A DNA stretch of 64,000 bases from VXNE01 sp965217825 (GCA_965217825.1 OZ244571.1:3162001-3226000), one strand, 5' to 3'; shown: positions 18,295 through 28,560, counted from the stretch's first letter. Notes: generated by a model not told the origin, from the sequence alone. Numbers and translations are program-made.

Positions 18295-19082
18295 ATGTCG
18301 ACAAACCGCCAAAACGTCCATCAAGCGACGCCGTTGCTCGACCTCGCAACGAACTCGCTTGTTTCGGGTGTCGCCACGGACTGGGAACCCGGCAGTTTCA
18401 TCCGCCCGCACCATCATCGCATCAGTCAACTGATCTACGCGGCCTTGGGTGTCATCACGGTGGAAACGGCCCAAGGCATCTGGGTTGTACCCCCTCTCGA
18501 GCGGTTTGGGTCCCCGCTTACACCGCGCACAGCATCAAGATCTCCGGCACCGTCCAGCTGAGAACCCTGCAGTTCGGTCCGGACATCCCGCCGATCGGCA
18601 GCGAAAAGTGCTTCGTGGTGCAGGTCAGCCCACTCCTGCGAGCGGGGATCATCCGAGCAATGGATTTTCCCGGCGATTTTGGTGCGGACAGCCCGGAGGG
18701 GCGTCTTGCTTCCGTGATTGTCGACGAGATCAGATCCGCAGACGTCGCGCCCCTCCATCTGCCCATGCCCACCGACGCTCGCGCTCGCCGGGTAGCTGTG
18801 GAGTTCCGCGCCGACCCCTCGAACAGACAACCGTGCGAGGCGTGGGCACATGCCGCCGGCGCAAGCGAACGAACGTTGGAGCGCCGTTTCCGCGCGGAAA
18901 CAGGCATGAGCTTCGGGAAGTGGCAGCAACAGGCGCGCTTGTTGAAGGCACTGGAGATACTGGCCGCCGGTCAATCAGTGACAGTAGCGGCCTACGATGT
19001 GGGATTCAGATCGCCAAGCGCTTTCATCGTCATGTTCAGGTCCGCTATGGGTGACACCCCATCGAGGTATTTCTCATCCTGA
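18295..19082 (+). pseudogene. AraC-family transcriptional regulator, frameshifted
   Basis: ATG 18295 opens a cupin-like sensor (SGVATDWEPGSFIRPHHHRISQL), which breaks frame near 18497 in a run of five C. The continuation SRAVWVPAYTAHSIKISG reads on in another frame to the stop at 19082. The C-terminal AraC DNA-binding domain has two HTHs (AAGASERTLERRFRAETGMSFGKW split over two helices, and VTVAAYDVGFRSPSAFIVMF). The single-base lesion in a homopolymer could be a sequencing error, and the gene is otherwise full length at about 260 aa. It lies 195 bp from the IS630 transposase start. Confidence 0.8.
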
Positions 19083-19293
19083 CTGCGTGTGCGCACCAAA
19101 GCCAACCAACTGGACTTCGATTCTTCCGCCGACGAGGGCACCTTCGAGATCCTCCCTCTCCGCCAATAAACTTTAGCTGGTACAACCCGCGAGGGTGCCC
19201 GGACACGACGAGCGTCGGCGAATTCACCTATCATCGCCACAACGCGGAAACCAGTGGTCCGCGCAGCGATATGGACCGGAAGGAGCACCCGGG

Positions 19294-20253
19294 ATGACTC
19301 GAAACGGTCGCCGGGCGCAGGGAAAGGCCCTCTTGGCAGCGAGCCTGTTCAGTTGCATGGCGACGGCGCAGGGCGAACAGGAAAAGGTGCCGCCTGGGTC
19401 GGCCGCTGCGGAACTACCGGCGCTGACCGCGGCAGCCGTCGACGAGGCGCGGCGGCTCGTGCAGCCCTCCAATGACCTGCGCGTGGACGCCCTGCTGCGG
19501 GCGCTGGAGCGGCGCAGCCTGCCCTACACTGTACAAAGGTTTCCGGGCATCGGCGCGGGGGACGATCCGCGGCCACAGGGGCGGAATGTGATCGTCACCC
19601 TCGGCACCGGCACGCCCGAGGTTGTCGTCGGCGCCCACATCGACGCGTACCGCCTGCCTAGCGGCACCTTGAGCGATGCAATGATTGACGATGGGGCCGG
19701 CGTGGTGGTGCTGCTGCACGTGGCAGACGCCCTGCGGAACGCCACCCTGCGGCGCCGGGTGCGCATCGTCTTCTTCGATATGGAGGAGACCGGTCTGGTC
19801 GGCTCGCGGGCGTTCGTGCAGTCGCTCGATTCGGCAGCCGTCGCCGCGATGATCAATGTCGATGTCATCGGCAATGGCGACACGCTGGTATACGGTCCGC
19901 AGGCGCCGTCACCCGACGGTTCGCCCGCGCACCGCGTACAGCAGGCGTGCGCGCGCCGCGGGATGTCGTGCGTCGGGATGCCGGGTATGCCGCCCGGCGA
20001 CGACTTGAGCTTTGTGCACGCCGGGATACCGACCGTTTCGCTCGCGATCTTGTCGAGGGAAGACGCTCACCGCCTCTGGTTGTTCCTCCACGGCGACCTC
20101 CCGCGCGACCTGCGCGGGGCTCTCGCGCCCGAGGTCCTGCGCGTCATTCACACCGAACGCGACAACGCCGGGTTGCTCACGCCCGCCGCGATGACGCGGG
20201 TATTCCATGTGGTAACCGATGTGCTCCTCGACATGGCCGCGGGGCGGTCCTGA
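19294..20253 (+). CDS. M28-family zinc metallopeptidase, secreted
   Basis: A 319-aa exported protein. The ATG at 19294 follows a good GGAAGGAG and gives a signal peptide (KALLAASLFSCMATAQGE). The M28 aminopeptidase-like fold is clear: H115 in GAHIDAY, bridging Asp132 in MIDDGAG, the catalytic Glu pair in DMEETGLVGSRA, then Asp in NVDVIGNGD and the last His in SFVHAGIPTVSLA. It probably removes N-terminal residues from peptides in the periplasm or outside. It has no operon partner. The usual Gly-rich HxDSV motif is HIDAY, a mild variation. Confidence 0.85.
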   Translation: MTRNGRRAQGKALLAASLFSCMATAQGEQEKVPPGSAAAELPALTAAAVDEARRLVQPSNDLRVDALLRALERRSLPYTVQRFPGIGAGDDPRPQGRNVIVTLGTGTPEVVVGAHIDAYRLPSGTLSDAMIDDGAGVVVLLHVADALRNATLRRRVRIVFFDMEETGLVGSRAFVQSLDSAAVAAMINVDVIGNGDTLVYGPQAPSPDGSPAHRVQQACARRGMSCVGMPGMPPGDDLSFVHAGIPTVSLAILSREDAHRLWLFLHGDLPRDLRGALAPEVLRVIHTERDNAGLLTPAAMTRVFHVVTDVLLDMAAGRS

Positions 20254-20570
20254 CCGCCGAAAGGAGCCGCTCGCTGCCGGAGAAGTCAGCGGGGTCTTCG
20301 ATCGGCAATGTCCGCCTGAGGAAGTCGTTGACGCCTATCGGTATGTCGAAACAGGGCAAAAGGTCGGCATTGTGAGATTGAAAATCTCCGATGTCGCGGG
20401 ACCATGAGTGACGCAGGTGCGGGCCGGCGGACTCGGTCGGGCTAAACGGCTGGGCGGTATGGCCGGGTGACGCGGCACAAGCGATCGCGGCTTTCAGTTC
20501 GTCTTCTGGCAGTCTCGGCATAGCCTATTGTAAGGCCGTCCACGAGCTCGCCATGCAGTCCCATTGCCGA

Positions 20571-20684
20571 CGGACCGGGCTGGAGGACATGGCCGGGGTG
20601 GCGGTGATGTTGTGCAGCCGGGCCGGATCCTACTTCACGGGCGAGGTGCTCAACCTGGACGGCGGACACCGCTGGCGACACTGA
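20571..20684 (+). pseudogene. C-terminal remnant of a short-chain dehydrogenase
   Basis: The short frame reads RTGLEDMAGVAVMLCSR, then AGSYFTGEVLNLDGGH and a stop. That is the last 35-38 residues of an SDR (the substrate-end helix and the conserved VDGG-type terminus). No Rossmann GxxxGxG motif, catalytic YxxxK or start codon precedes it. It is a relic, convergent with the GH127-like gene on its right. Confidence 0.6.
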
Positions 20685-20779
20685 TGCCACGCTGGCTGGC
20701 GACTTCAAACCCGGGGCGTGGCGCATGTCGCCATCCCTCCCGAAGACGTTTCTCCTCCACAAGACGCAGTAGACGGCGC

Positions 20780-22564
20780 TCAGGCCGGGCTCCGGTGTCC
20801 GCACCTGAAGTAGGTCTTCGGTCCCGAATCGTCGGAGCAGGTCAGGTGGTACGGCATCAGCGTGATCCCCGTGCCGTCGATCCGATACGATCCGTCAACG
20901 GACTCTGCGAGCATCCCCAGCGCTTCATCGGGTCGCCGTCCATCGAAGGGCTCGTCGTCCGGAATTGCCGAGACTTGCTGTGCCAGCGCAATTGGGCCCC
21001 GGGTGAAGGCGACCCACTGCTGGCCGTGCTCACCATCCTGGACATGCAGGTTCAGTTCGAACTCGGCCTCGATGGCGAGCACATCGCCCCTGTCCCACCG
21101 GCGGTGCAACTCGTGGAAACCCCGATCATTAACCGTGACCTCCGTGCTTGCGCCGTTGACCCGCACATCCGAGAGGTCCGTGCCCGCGGGGAGTCTGAAT
21201 TCGCACGTATAGGTCCTGGGGCTCACGCCCTGGAAGCGAATCTCCGTGGTTGGATCGGCGGGAAAGTCGCTCTCGATTACCAGCGCGCCGCCACCGAATG
21301 CTTCGCCGAGTGCCACGGTGCATGGGGCCAGCGTACCGATCGAGAGACGGCCGTCGACCTCGCCAACGAGGTGACCGGCGATCATTTCCATTCCCCGTGG
21401 CATGCTGGAGGCGCAGCAGGTGATCCTGTCGGAGTAGTCCGGCCGCGCCTCGTTGGGGGACGTGAAATAGCACCATCGAACGCCATCCGCATGCTGGTGG
21501 CCATGCAGGCTGTTGTACAGGGTCACCTCCGCGGCATCGAGGTACCCGCTCTCGCCTGTGAGTTCGAAGAGATGCAGGCAAAGCTGCATCCAGGTCGCGT
21601 CGCAGCAACCCTCCACCGAGACTTCCCAGGGATCGAAGTCGTCGGTGCGGGCAAAGCACTCCTGGTTGGCGTTGTAGGGCATGTGCCGGGTCCACGGACC
21701 ACCGGTGACGAGGATGTGGTTCTTTCTGATTTCGGTCCAACCGTTGATCGCCGTGTCGAGGTATTCGCGTTTGCCGGTGCACCGGTATAACCGGAGATAG
21801 CCCAGCAGGTTCGCCATGAGCTGGTAGCCCTTGCCCTCGCCCGGACCCACCACGCTGCCGCCGCGTCGCATCGTGCTCATCAGCCTGAGACCCGGGCTGG
21901 CTTCCATTCTGCGGACGATATGCTCGGCGAAATCCAGGTACTTCGTATCTTCGGTTCGCTCGTAGAGCATGACGATCGATTCGAGCAGCGTCGTCGCGGA
22001 GATTCCCTTTCGCGTTCCGTACTTCGTCAGGTCCGCCGCGTCCCCGCCGTAGACCTCGATCAGGAGGTCGGCCATTCGCCGGCAGGCGTCGACCACCCGC
22101 TCGTTCGGGAACACCGTCTCATAGGTCAGCAGACCGTAGAGGTTGTACCGGTGCGTCCAGACGTCCCACCCGGCACGGGGTTTCTGACCCATCATCCGGA
22201 CATCCATATCGTCGTGAGGTTTCGCCAGGGGAACATTCTCAGGCCGCGCCACGAAGGTGGATTCGGGTGCATAGGTGCCGAGGTAGCCATCCGGCAACTG
22301 CGTGGCCAGCAGACGCTCGACGTTGCGCTCGAGTGCTGCGCGAAGCTTGCCGTCGCGTGTCGCCAACCAGGCGAGCGTGGCGGCATGCAGCCACTTGCCG
22401 AGATGTTCGCCCTGCCAGGGATGGACGCCGGGCCTGTTCTCGAAGCCGTCGAGGAGATAGCCCGACTCCGCCACGTACCACAAGCGGTGGTTGCGCCACA
22501 GATCAAGTCTTTCCCCCTGCGATCCGGCCACCTCGACCGTGCTAAGTGCTCGCCACCTGTTCAC
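20780..22564 (-). CDS. GH127-like glycoside hydrolase (DUF1680 family)
   Basis: A 594-aa cytoplasmic-looking protein with an (alpha/alpha)6 barrel (residues 40-420) and C-terminal beta modules. Family members such as beta-L-arabinofuranosidases use a Zn-bound cysteine nucleophile. The matching residues here are E318 and C320 in SVEGCCDATW and the pair C383-C384 in ITCCASSMPRGMEM, so the metal site is complete. No signal peptide is visible, suggesting it acts on imported oligosaccharide. It is divergent from the DUF885 gene across 421 bp. The substrate cannot be told from sequence. Confidence 0.88.
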   Translation of the reverse strand: MNRWRALSTVEVAGSQGERLDLWRNHRLWYVAESGYLLDGFENRPGVHPWQGEHLGKWLHAATLAWLATRDGKLRAALERNVERLLATQLPDGYLGTYAPESTFVARPENVPLAKPHDDMDVRMMGQKPRAGWDVWTHRYNLYGLLTYETVFPNERVVDACRRMADLLIEVYGGDAADLTKYGTRKGISATTLLESIVMLYERTEDTKYLDFAEHIVRRMEASPGLRLMSTMRRGGSVVGPGEGKGYQLMANLLGYLRLYRCTGKREYLDTAINGWTEIRKNHILVTGGPWTRHMPYNANQECFARTDDFDPWEVSVEGCCDATWMQLCLHLFELTGESGYLDAAEVTLYNSLHGHQHADGVRWCYFTSPNEARPDYSDRITCCASSMPRGMEMIAGHLVGEVDGRLSIGTLAPCTVALGEAFGGGALVIESDFPADPTTEIRFQGVSPRTYTCEFRLPAGTDLSDVRVNGASTEVTVNDRGFHELHRRWDRGDVLAIEAEFELNLHVQDGEHGQQWVAFTRGPIALAQQVSAIPDDEPFDGRRPDEALGMLAESVDGSYRIDGTGITLMPYHLTCSDDSGPKTYFRCGHRSPA

Positions 22565-22985
22565 GCTACCCCCACTGTTTGCCCGCCGCGGCAGATTCGA
22601 CCATATCGACCGCCCGTATGCAGCAAAACATCCGGTTAGAGCGGCAAACGTATCACGGGTCCATGAGCGATTGCTGACGGGCGAAGTCTGCCCCGTTCGC
22701 CTCGACGCCCGCGGCGGGGCGCTTCATTTCATTCCATGACGGTCGCGCGCGGTGACGGTGCCAGCCACGCGGTCGGGCGCCAAGCATCGGCACACGCGGT
22801 TGTGCACGCGGGAAGCCTCGATGCGTACACTAGGCGGATGGTCCGCTCCGACGCCCCCGCATCCGCACCAACCTTTGCGAAGAAGAGGCACAGGCACGCA
22901 CGGGTTCGGGCGAGGCCGGAGGTCAGCATGCCGGCGCCCTATTGCCATGACGGAGAGTCACGCTACGCAGATGGAATCGTATGCA
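22565..22985. other. Divergent intergenic region
   Basis: About 420 bp separate the GH127-like gene and the DUF885 lipoprotein gene, transcribed away from each other, so promoters for both should lie here. I saw no clear -35/-10 pair, palindrome or RNA. ATG codons at 22947 and 22971 are in frame with the downstream gene and are alternative starts. Confidence 0.4.
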
Positions 22986-24722
22986 ATGAGAGTTGACCGC
23001 CCCTTGGCGGGATGGGTTGTCGCATTCATCGCGGCGCTCGGCCTCCTGGCCGGCTGCGATGTGTCGGAACAGGAACCGGCGGCCGTCCCGCCTCCATCAT
23101 GGGAGCGCTTCACGGAAGAATTCATCGAGCGGTACTTCGAGGAAGTACCCACCGCGGGCGTGTGGGCCGGGCGCCACGAATACGACGGGCAGTTGCCGGA
23201 CGTCAGCGCGGCAGGGATCACGCGGCGCGTGGCGATGCTACGTGACTTCGCCGACCGGGCGCAGCGGGAGTTTTCGACGGAATCGCTGATCACCAGCGAA
23301 GACGTGGAGCGACGGCAGTTGATCGCCGCAATCGACGGCATGCTGTTCTGGGTGGAAGTAGCCGAATCCCATCGGCATAACCCTGCCTGGTATGCGCGGG
23401 CGATCAGTCCCAGTGTCTACGTGTCACGCGACTACGCTTCCAAGGCCGCGCGGCTCGAGGCCCTCACCGCCTACCTGGGAAGACTGCCGTCCTATCTGCA
23501 GCAGATGCGCGCGACGCTCGAGCCACCGTTCCCGCGGCCGTTCGTGCGCACGGCGCTGGTTCGGTTCGGCGGTCTGGCGACGCACCTCGCAGAGGACGCT
23601 CCCACCGTGTTCGCTGAGGTGGAGGAAGGCGCGCTGCAACAGGCGTTCTCCCCGGCGCTGGAACCGGCCGTCGCCGCATTGCGGGATGTCAAGGTCTGGC
23701 TGGAACTCCAGTTGGAGGACAGCCTCGACGATTTCGCGCTGGGGGAGGAGCGATACCGCGAGTTGCTCCGGCGCGTCTATCGCATCGATCTCGACTGGCA
23801 GACGCTCAAGACGGTGGCTCAGGCCGACCTGGACCGCAATCTCGAATTGCTGCGGAAGACCTGCCGGTCCATCGATCCCGAACTCGCCATCGCCGACTGC
23901 GCCGCGCGCGTGCGTGGCGACAAGCCCGCGGAGGGCGCCGTCGCGCGGGCCAACGCGCAACTGCCCCGACTCAAGGCGTTCCTGCTCGGCGCGGACATCG
24001 TCGGCATCCCGAGCGACGAGGTGGCGTACGTCGCCGAGGCGCCCGCCTACCGACGCACCAATTCCGCGTACATCGAGACCCCCGGCCCCTACGAAGAGGG
24101 ATTGCCGGCCGTGTACTACATCGCCGGGCCGGACCCCGACTGGCCAGCCGACGTGCAACTCCAGTACATCCCGGGGACGGCGGACCTGCTGAACACTTCA
24201 GTACACGAGGTCTGGCCTGGTCACTTCCTGCAATCGCTGTACAGCAAACGCTCGAACAACCGCATCGGCAAAGTGCTCAGGAACGGCATGCTGAGCGAAG
24301 GCTGGGCGCACTACGCGGAAGAGCTGATGCAGGAGGCCGGATTGGGCGACGGTCGTCCACTGGTGCACGCGGGCCAGATCCTCGACGCGCTGATGCGCGA
24401 TGTACGGTTCCTGTCGTCCATCGGTCTCCACGTCGAGGGTATGAGCGTGGAGACCTCGCGCCGGATGTTCTCGGAACTGGCCTGGCTCGATCCCGGCAAC
24501 GCCGAGCAGCAGGCATTGCGCGGAACCTATGACCCGGGTTATTTCGCGTACACGTTGGGCAAGCTCATCATCGTCAAGATGCGCGAAGACTGGACGGCCG
24601 ACCGCAGCGGGCGGAAAGCCTGGAGGGAGTTCCACGAAACGCTCCTCTCGCATGGCAGCGCGCCCCTCCCGGCGCTCCGCGAAGCCATGCTGGGTCCTGA
24701 CGATCCGGGGACGCTGCTGTAG
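22986..24722 (+). CDS. DUF885 lipoprotein, probable metallopeptidase
   Basis: A 578-aa protein starting MRVDRPLAGW with a lipoprotein signal (FIAALGLLAGC, Cys at about 22), so anchored in the envelope. It is mostly helical. The zinc site is HEVWPGH (H407, E408, H413) followed 30 residues later by SEGWAHYAEELM, supplying the third ligand, the pattern of DUF885/M32-like peptidases. The C-terminal YDPGYFAYTLGKLII is also conserved. I chose 22986 because it places the signal correctly, and ATG 22971 is possible. Substrates of this family are largely unknown. Confidence 0.9.
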   Translation: MRVDRPLAGWVVAFIAALGLLAGCDVSEQEPAAVPPPSWERFTEEFIERYFEEVPTAGVWAGRHEYDGQLPDVSAAGITRRVAMLRDFADRAQREFSTESLITSEDVERRQLIAAIDGMLFWVEVAESHRHNPAWYARAISPSVYVSRDYASKAARLEALTAYLGRLPSYLQQMRATLEPPFPRPFVRTALVRFGGLATHLAEDAPTVFAEVEEGALQQAFSPALEPAVAALRDVKVWLELQLEDSLDDFALGEERYRELLRRVYRIDLDWQTLKTVAQADLDRNLELLRKTCRSIDPELAIADCAARVRGDKPAEGAVARANAQLPRLKAFLLGADIVGIPSDEVAYVAEAPAYRRTNSAYIETPGPYEEGLPAVYYIAGPDPDWPADVQLQYIPGTADLLNTSVHEVWPGHFLQSLYSKRSNNRIGKVLRNGMLSEGWAHYAEELMQEAGLGDGRPLVHAGQILDALMRDVRFLSSIGLHVEGMSVETSRRMFSELAWLDPGNAEQQALRGTYDPGYFAYTLGKLIIVKMREDWTADRSGRKAWREFHETLLSHGSAPLPALREAMLGPDDPGTLL

Positions 24723-24990
24723 TCGAGATCGAGGCCCGAGTCGCCGTCATGATCGATAGACGATGCTCGCAGCAACGCGAGGCGTGCCTGCGCAATCTCC
24801 GGTGGTGATGCGGTTCGGGATCATGCGGCTCGAGGGCATGTCCGGCGACGATGGTGCTCGACGCCGCGCCGGGGTAGTCCACCGGGATCACCCGAGCCCG
24901 GGGTTCCAGGGCTTGGCCGGCCGGCTTCAGGCAGGAGGCCCGAAGCTCGGACCCATCGTAGTCGGGGCAACACCAGCATCCGGGTGTTTG

Positions 24991-26196
24991 TCAGCGGGTC
25001 ACCTCGCGTAGCAGTCCAACGGCTTCGTCCAACTGCGTACCGGTGACGTAGGGCGCAGGGCCCATGCGAAGAACGGTGCCGCGGTGGTCCGCGAATACCC
25101 CGCGGCGACGCAAACGCGCGGCTATATCGCCGGCGTTCGGCGCGTCGAGCGCCAGGAATCCGCCGCGTCGTTCCAGCGGCAACCGCTGGTTCCAGGTCAG
25201 CATTGCGGGGTCGATGTCCAGGGCCTCGATGCCCTTTGCAAGCCTCGTCAGTTGGGCCTGGCTGACCGCGCGCAGCAGTGACGGGTCCAACTGCTCGGAC
25301 CGAAAGAACCGCAGCACGGCGCGGGCCCGGTAGTGGCCCACGGGATCGTAGGTCGAACCAGCGAATCGAAGCGGACCGTCGCCGTACGCGACGCGGCGGG
25401 TGCCCGGATTGGCGGCAAGTTCCCCGAACTCGCTGAACCAGCCGGTCAGGACCGGCCGCATGGGGCAGTCGGGGGGAATACGCAAGAAGCAGACCCCTTC
25501 GCCGAACTGGCAGTACTTGTATCCACCCCCGACGACGAAGGCCTGTTCGAGCCCCATGCCCCGTACTGAGAACGGAACCACGTTGATGGAATGGTAGGCG
25601 TCCACAAGCAGGCTTGCGCCGACGCGGTCGCACGCCGTCGCGACCTCGCCCAGACCATCCACGATGAGACTGTTCCCGAACAGGACAGACGACATCAGGA
25701 CAGCGGCCGTACGGTCGTCCACGGCGTCGACGACGGCCTCGGCGATGGCGCCGGGCGCGTTCTCCCCAGACCCGGTCGACCCGACTTGCACGACCTCCAG
25801 ACCTTCCTCCTGTAGCCGCGCCAGTTGTCGCCGCACGGTGTGGAACTCCCCATCGGTAGTGACGACCCGGGGCCGGTCCCGCAAGGGCAGCGCGGACAGG
25901 AAGCGGGTGACGAGTTCGTGGGTGTTCTGGCCCAGTGCGATGTGTCCATCGGGATCGTCCAGGAGGTCGCGGTAGCCCTCACGGACCTCCTCGGCGACCG
26001 CCAACGCCAGGTCCCACTTGCCGTCTACCAGTTCGGCGGCGTCGTGCCACGCCTGCATCTGCGCCTCGAAGGCGACATCGGGCCACGCTTGATGGGAGTG
26101 CCCGGTCAGCAGGATCCGTTCACCCACCCTGAAGCGCGAATAGTGTCGGGCCAGGCGGCGGGCATCGTGCCGTTCGAGATTTGTGGAGTCGGTCAC
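24991..26196 (-). CDS. kynU: Kynureninase-like PLP enzyme (aminotransferase class V fold)
   Basis: A 401-aa cytosolic enzyme. The fold type I core is visible: HSHQAWPDVAFEAQ, GQNTHELVTRFLSALPL, SSVLFGNSLIVDGL, LLVDAYHSINVVPF, and the probable PLP lysine in VVGGGYKYCQFGEG. Kynureninases cleave kynurenine to anthranilate and alanine, and the next gene upstream in the same direction encodes tryptophan dioxygenase, 22 bp away, which favours this function over other class-V enzymes. No kynurenine formamidase is visible. The gene is intact. The symbol is a context-supported assignment. Confidence 0.8.
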   Translation of the reverse strand: MTDSTNLERHDARRLARHYSRFRVGERILLTGHSHQAWPDVAFEAQMQAWHDAAELVDGKWDLALAVAEEVREGYRDLLDDPDGHIALGQNTHELVTRFLSALPLRDRPRVVTTDGEFHTVRRQLARLQEEGLEVVQVGSTGSGENAPGAIAEAVVDAVDDRTAAVLMSSVLFGNSLIVDGLGEVATACDRVGASLLVDAYHSINVVPFSVRGMGLEQAFVVGGGYKYCQFGEGVCFLRIPPDCPMRPVLTGWFSEFGELAANPGTRRVAYGDGPLRFAGSTYDPVGHYRARAVLRFFRSEQLDPSLLRAVSQAQLTRLAKGIEALDIDPAMLTWNQRLPLERRGGFLALDAPNAGDIAARLRRRGVFADHRGTVLRMGPAPYVTGTQLDEAVGLLREVTR

Positions 26197-26218
26197 GGAT
26201 CAGTCGCGGACCGGGCGA

Positions 26219-27013
26219 TCAGAAGCGGTCCCTGACTTCCCAGAGGTCCGGAAAGAAAGGGCCGGCCAAAACGGTGGACAACAGGTACTCCGCGCCCGAC
26301 GATCCGCCGGTTCCCTTCCTGGTTCCAATGGTGCGTTGCACCATCCTGAGATGGCGGTAGCGCCACTCCTGCATGCCCTCGTCGAGATCCACGAGGCTTT
26401 CGCAGAAGGCCGTAAACTTGGGATCCTCACGATAAACGCGGATCAACGCGGCCTGCACGTCCGGGTCCGTCCCGACGGGCTGGCTCATCCACTTTCGCAG
26501 CGTCCGGACGGGAATCGAATATCCCGACCGCGCAAGCAGCCCGACAAACTCGTCCCACAAGGTCGGCGAGGCGATCCGCGCCTCCAAACGCTTACGTTCG
26601 GCGGAGTCTTCCGGGAATAACTCGACCACCGATGGTCGCTTGTATCCGAGAATGAACTCGATCTCACGGAACTGCGCGGACTGGAAACCGCTGGATGCGC
26701 CGAGACGTTCGCGGAACGCTACGAATTCGAGTGGCGTCATCGTCTCCATGATATCGAGCTGGCTTACAAGTACCTTGACGATTTTCAGCGCACGTTTCAG
26801 CGTCGACGCAGCCCGATCGGGCTGATCCTCCGACAGCAGACTGCCAGCGTGCTCCAACTCGTGCAGCATGCATTTGAACCACAGTTCGTAGACTTGGTGA
26901 ACGATGATGAACAGCGTCTCGTCGTGGGCGCGGGAGAGCGGCTGCTGCAACGACAGGAGTTCTCCGATCTTCAGATAGGTCTGGTAGTTCTGGAAACTCG
27001 GATTCGTGCTCAT
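26219..27013 (-). CDS. kynA: Tryptophan 2,3-dioxygenase
   Basis: A 264-aa haem enzyme that opens the indole ring of L-tryptophan to N-formylkynurenine in the cytoplasm. Family landmarks are NYQTYLKIGELLSLQ, DETLFIIVHQVYELWFKCM (with the active-site His and Arg-binding region), QLDIMETMTPLEFVAFR, and the proximal-haem block EWRYRHLRMVQRTIG, followed by GTGGSSGAEYL for substrate binding. Length and order are normal for bacterial TDO. It is the first gene of a two-gene unit with the kynureninase-like gene. An integrase-type IS begins about 120 bp upstream and may have cut its promoter region. Confidence 0.95.
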   Translation of the reverse strand: MSTNPSFQNYQTYLKIGELLSLQQPLSRAHDETLFIIVHQVYELWFKCMLHELEHAGSLLSEDQPDRAASTLKRALKIVKVLVSQLDIMETMTPLEFVAFRERLGASSGFQSAQFREIEFILGYKRPSVVELFPEDSAERKRLEARIASPTLWDEFVGLLARSGYSIPVRTLRKWMSQPVGTDPDVQAALIRVYREDPKFTAFCESLVDLDEGMQEWRYRHLRMVQRTIGTRKGTGGSSGAEYLLSTVLAGPFFPDLWEVRDRF

Positions 27014-27215
27014 CGGCGTCCTGTGACGTTCGGGAACTTAAGACATGTCCGATGGTTCGACATTTGCGGCGAAGGGCAAACACGCGATTCCGACCATAGC
27101 CCTGCCGGTGGAGTCCGTCAACGCGGAGCCTTGTCCAACGTGACATGAGCCTGAACGGGGGGCGTAAATCCAACGACACATGAGCCTGTAGCGCGGCGTC
27201 AGGGATCATCGGAGG

Positions 27216-28475
27216 ATGATCGTGACGCTACAGACGCAACGGGTTCGGACCCTGGAGCAGGTTCGCGCCTTTGTGGAGGGCAGCGAGGCGGTGGACTTTG
27301 CCGGGGGCGCCCGCAAGGGCGTCCACACCTTGGTTCGCCGCACGCTGGTGAGGTTGGACTATCACCGCCTGGGCAAGGCGGACAAGGGGCTGGTGAAGCG
27401 GTATCTGGCGAAGGTGACCGGGTTGTCGCGGGCCCAGTTGACGCGACTGATCGGCCAGCATCGCCGGACCGGGCGCATCGAGGATCGGCGCGGCCGAGTG
27501 CCGGCGCGGCCGTTCGAGCGGCGCTACACGTCCTCGGACATCCGGCTTTTGGCGCGGGTGGACGCGGAGCTGGGCCAGATGTCCGGATCCGCCACCCGCG
27601 CGGTGCTGCGCCGGGCCTGGACGGTGTTCGGCGATCTCCGATTCGAGCGCTTGGCGGGGTTGTCCAACGGACATCTGTACAACCTGCGCCAGTCCCGCAC
27701 CTACCGCAACGTGCGCCGGATCTGGCATCGCACCCGGCCGACGCCGGTGGCGATTGGGATACGGCGCCGACCGCAGCCGCGGGGACAGCCGGGATTTTTG
27801 CGGGTGGACACGGTCCATCAGGGCGACCTGGACGGGGTCAAGGGCGTCTACCACATCAACGTGGTGGACGAGGTCACCCAGTACCAGCAGGTGGGCACCG
27901 TGCCAGCCATCTCCGAAGCCTTCCTGATTCCGGTGCTCGAAGCGCTGATCGAGGCGTTTCCCTTTGACGTCAAGGGCTTCCATGCCGACAACGGCTCCGA
28001 GTACATCAACCACCGGGTTGCCGAACTGTTGAACAAGCTGCATGTCGGGGAGTTCACCAAGTCCCGCGCCCGGCAGTCCAACGACAACGCCCTGGTGGAG
28101 GGCAAGAACGCCGCGGTGATCCGCAAGTGGCTCGGCCACGCCCACATCCCGGCGCACTTCGCCGAGCCGGTCAACGCCTTCAACCGGGACGCCCTGTCGC
28201 CGTTTCTGAACTACCACCGGCCCTGCCTGTTCCCCACCGAGGAGACCGACGGTAAGGGCCGGGTGCACAAGCGCTATCGCGATGCCGACGTGATGACCCC
28301 CTACGAGAAGCTGAAGTCGCTCACCGACGCCGAGCAATACCTGGCCCGGGGCATCACCTTCGAGCAACTCGATGTCGCCGCCCACGCGGTCAGCGACCTG
28401 GCGGCCGCCGCGGCGCTGAACCAGGCCCGGAACGATCTTTTCCGGTCGATCGATCGAGAGAACCCCGCCGCCTGA
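27216..28475 (+). CDS. Integrase-core (rve) transposase of the IS481/ISNCY type
   Basis: A 419-aa protein. The N-terminal HTH region (KVTGLSRAQLTRLIGQHRR) is followed by an integrase core with acidic residues in GFLRVDTVHQGD (Asp), KGFHADNGSEYIN (Asp) and NALVEGKNAAVIRK (Glu), the DDE triad. Its ATG at 27216 follows GGATCATCGGAGG, an excellent ribosome-binding site. The frame is intact, so it could still act, but the element right end is now 1.8 kb farther away because of the nested IS1380. IS family placement between IS481 and the unclassified group is uncertain. Confidence 0.9.
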   Translation: MIVTLQTQRVRTLEQVRAFVEGSEAVDFAGGARKGVHTLVRRTLVRLDYHRLGKADKGLVKRYLAKVTGLSRAQLTRLIGQHRRTGRIEDRRGRVPARPFERRYTSSDIRLLARVDAELGQMSGSATRAVLRRAWTVFGDLRFERLAGLSNGHLYNLRQSRTYRNVRRIWHRTRPTPVAIGIRRRPQPRGQPGFLRVDTVHQGDLDGVKGVYHINVVDEVTQYQQVGTVPAISEAFLIPVLEALIEAFPFDVKGFHADNGSEYINHRVAELLNKLHVGEFTKSRARQSNDNALVEGKNAAVIRKWLGHAHIPAHFAEPVNAFNRDALSPFLNYHRPCLFPTEETDGKGRVHKRYRDADVMTPYEKLKSLTDAEQYLARGITFEQLDVAAHAVSDLAAAAALNQARNDLFRSIDRENPAA

Positions 28476-28560
28476 GACACTCGGAGTCCTGTGGAGTTGT
28501 GGACGAGTCCTGCGGACCGGCGCACGCCCTGCGGGCCGTGTGGACAGCCCGTGGACAACG

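Noticed and set aside
24574..24891. A minus-strand frame after the DUF885 gene suggesting a formamidase or other kyn gene
   Set aside because: A His-rich stretch looked suggestive, but no formamidase motif or proper start could be found, and it overlaps the DUF885 gene.
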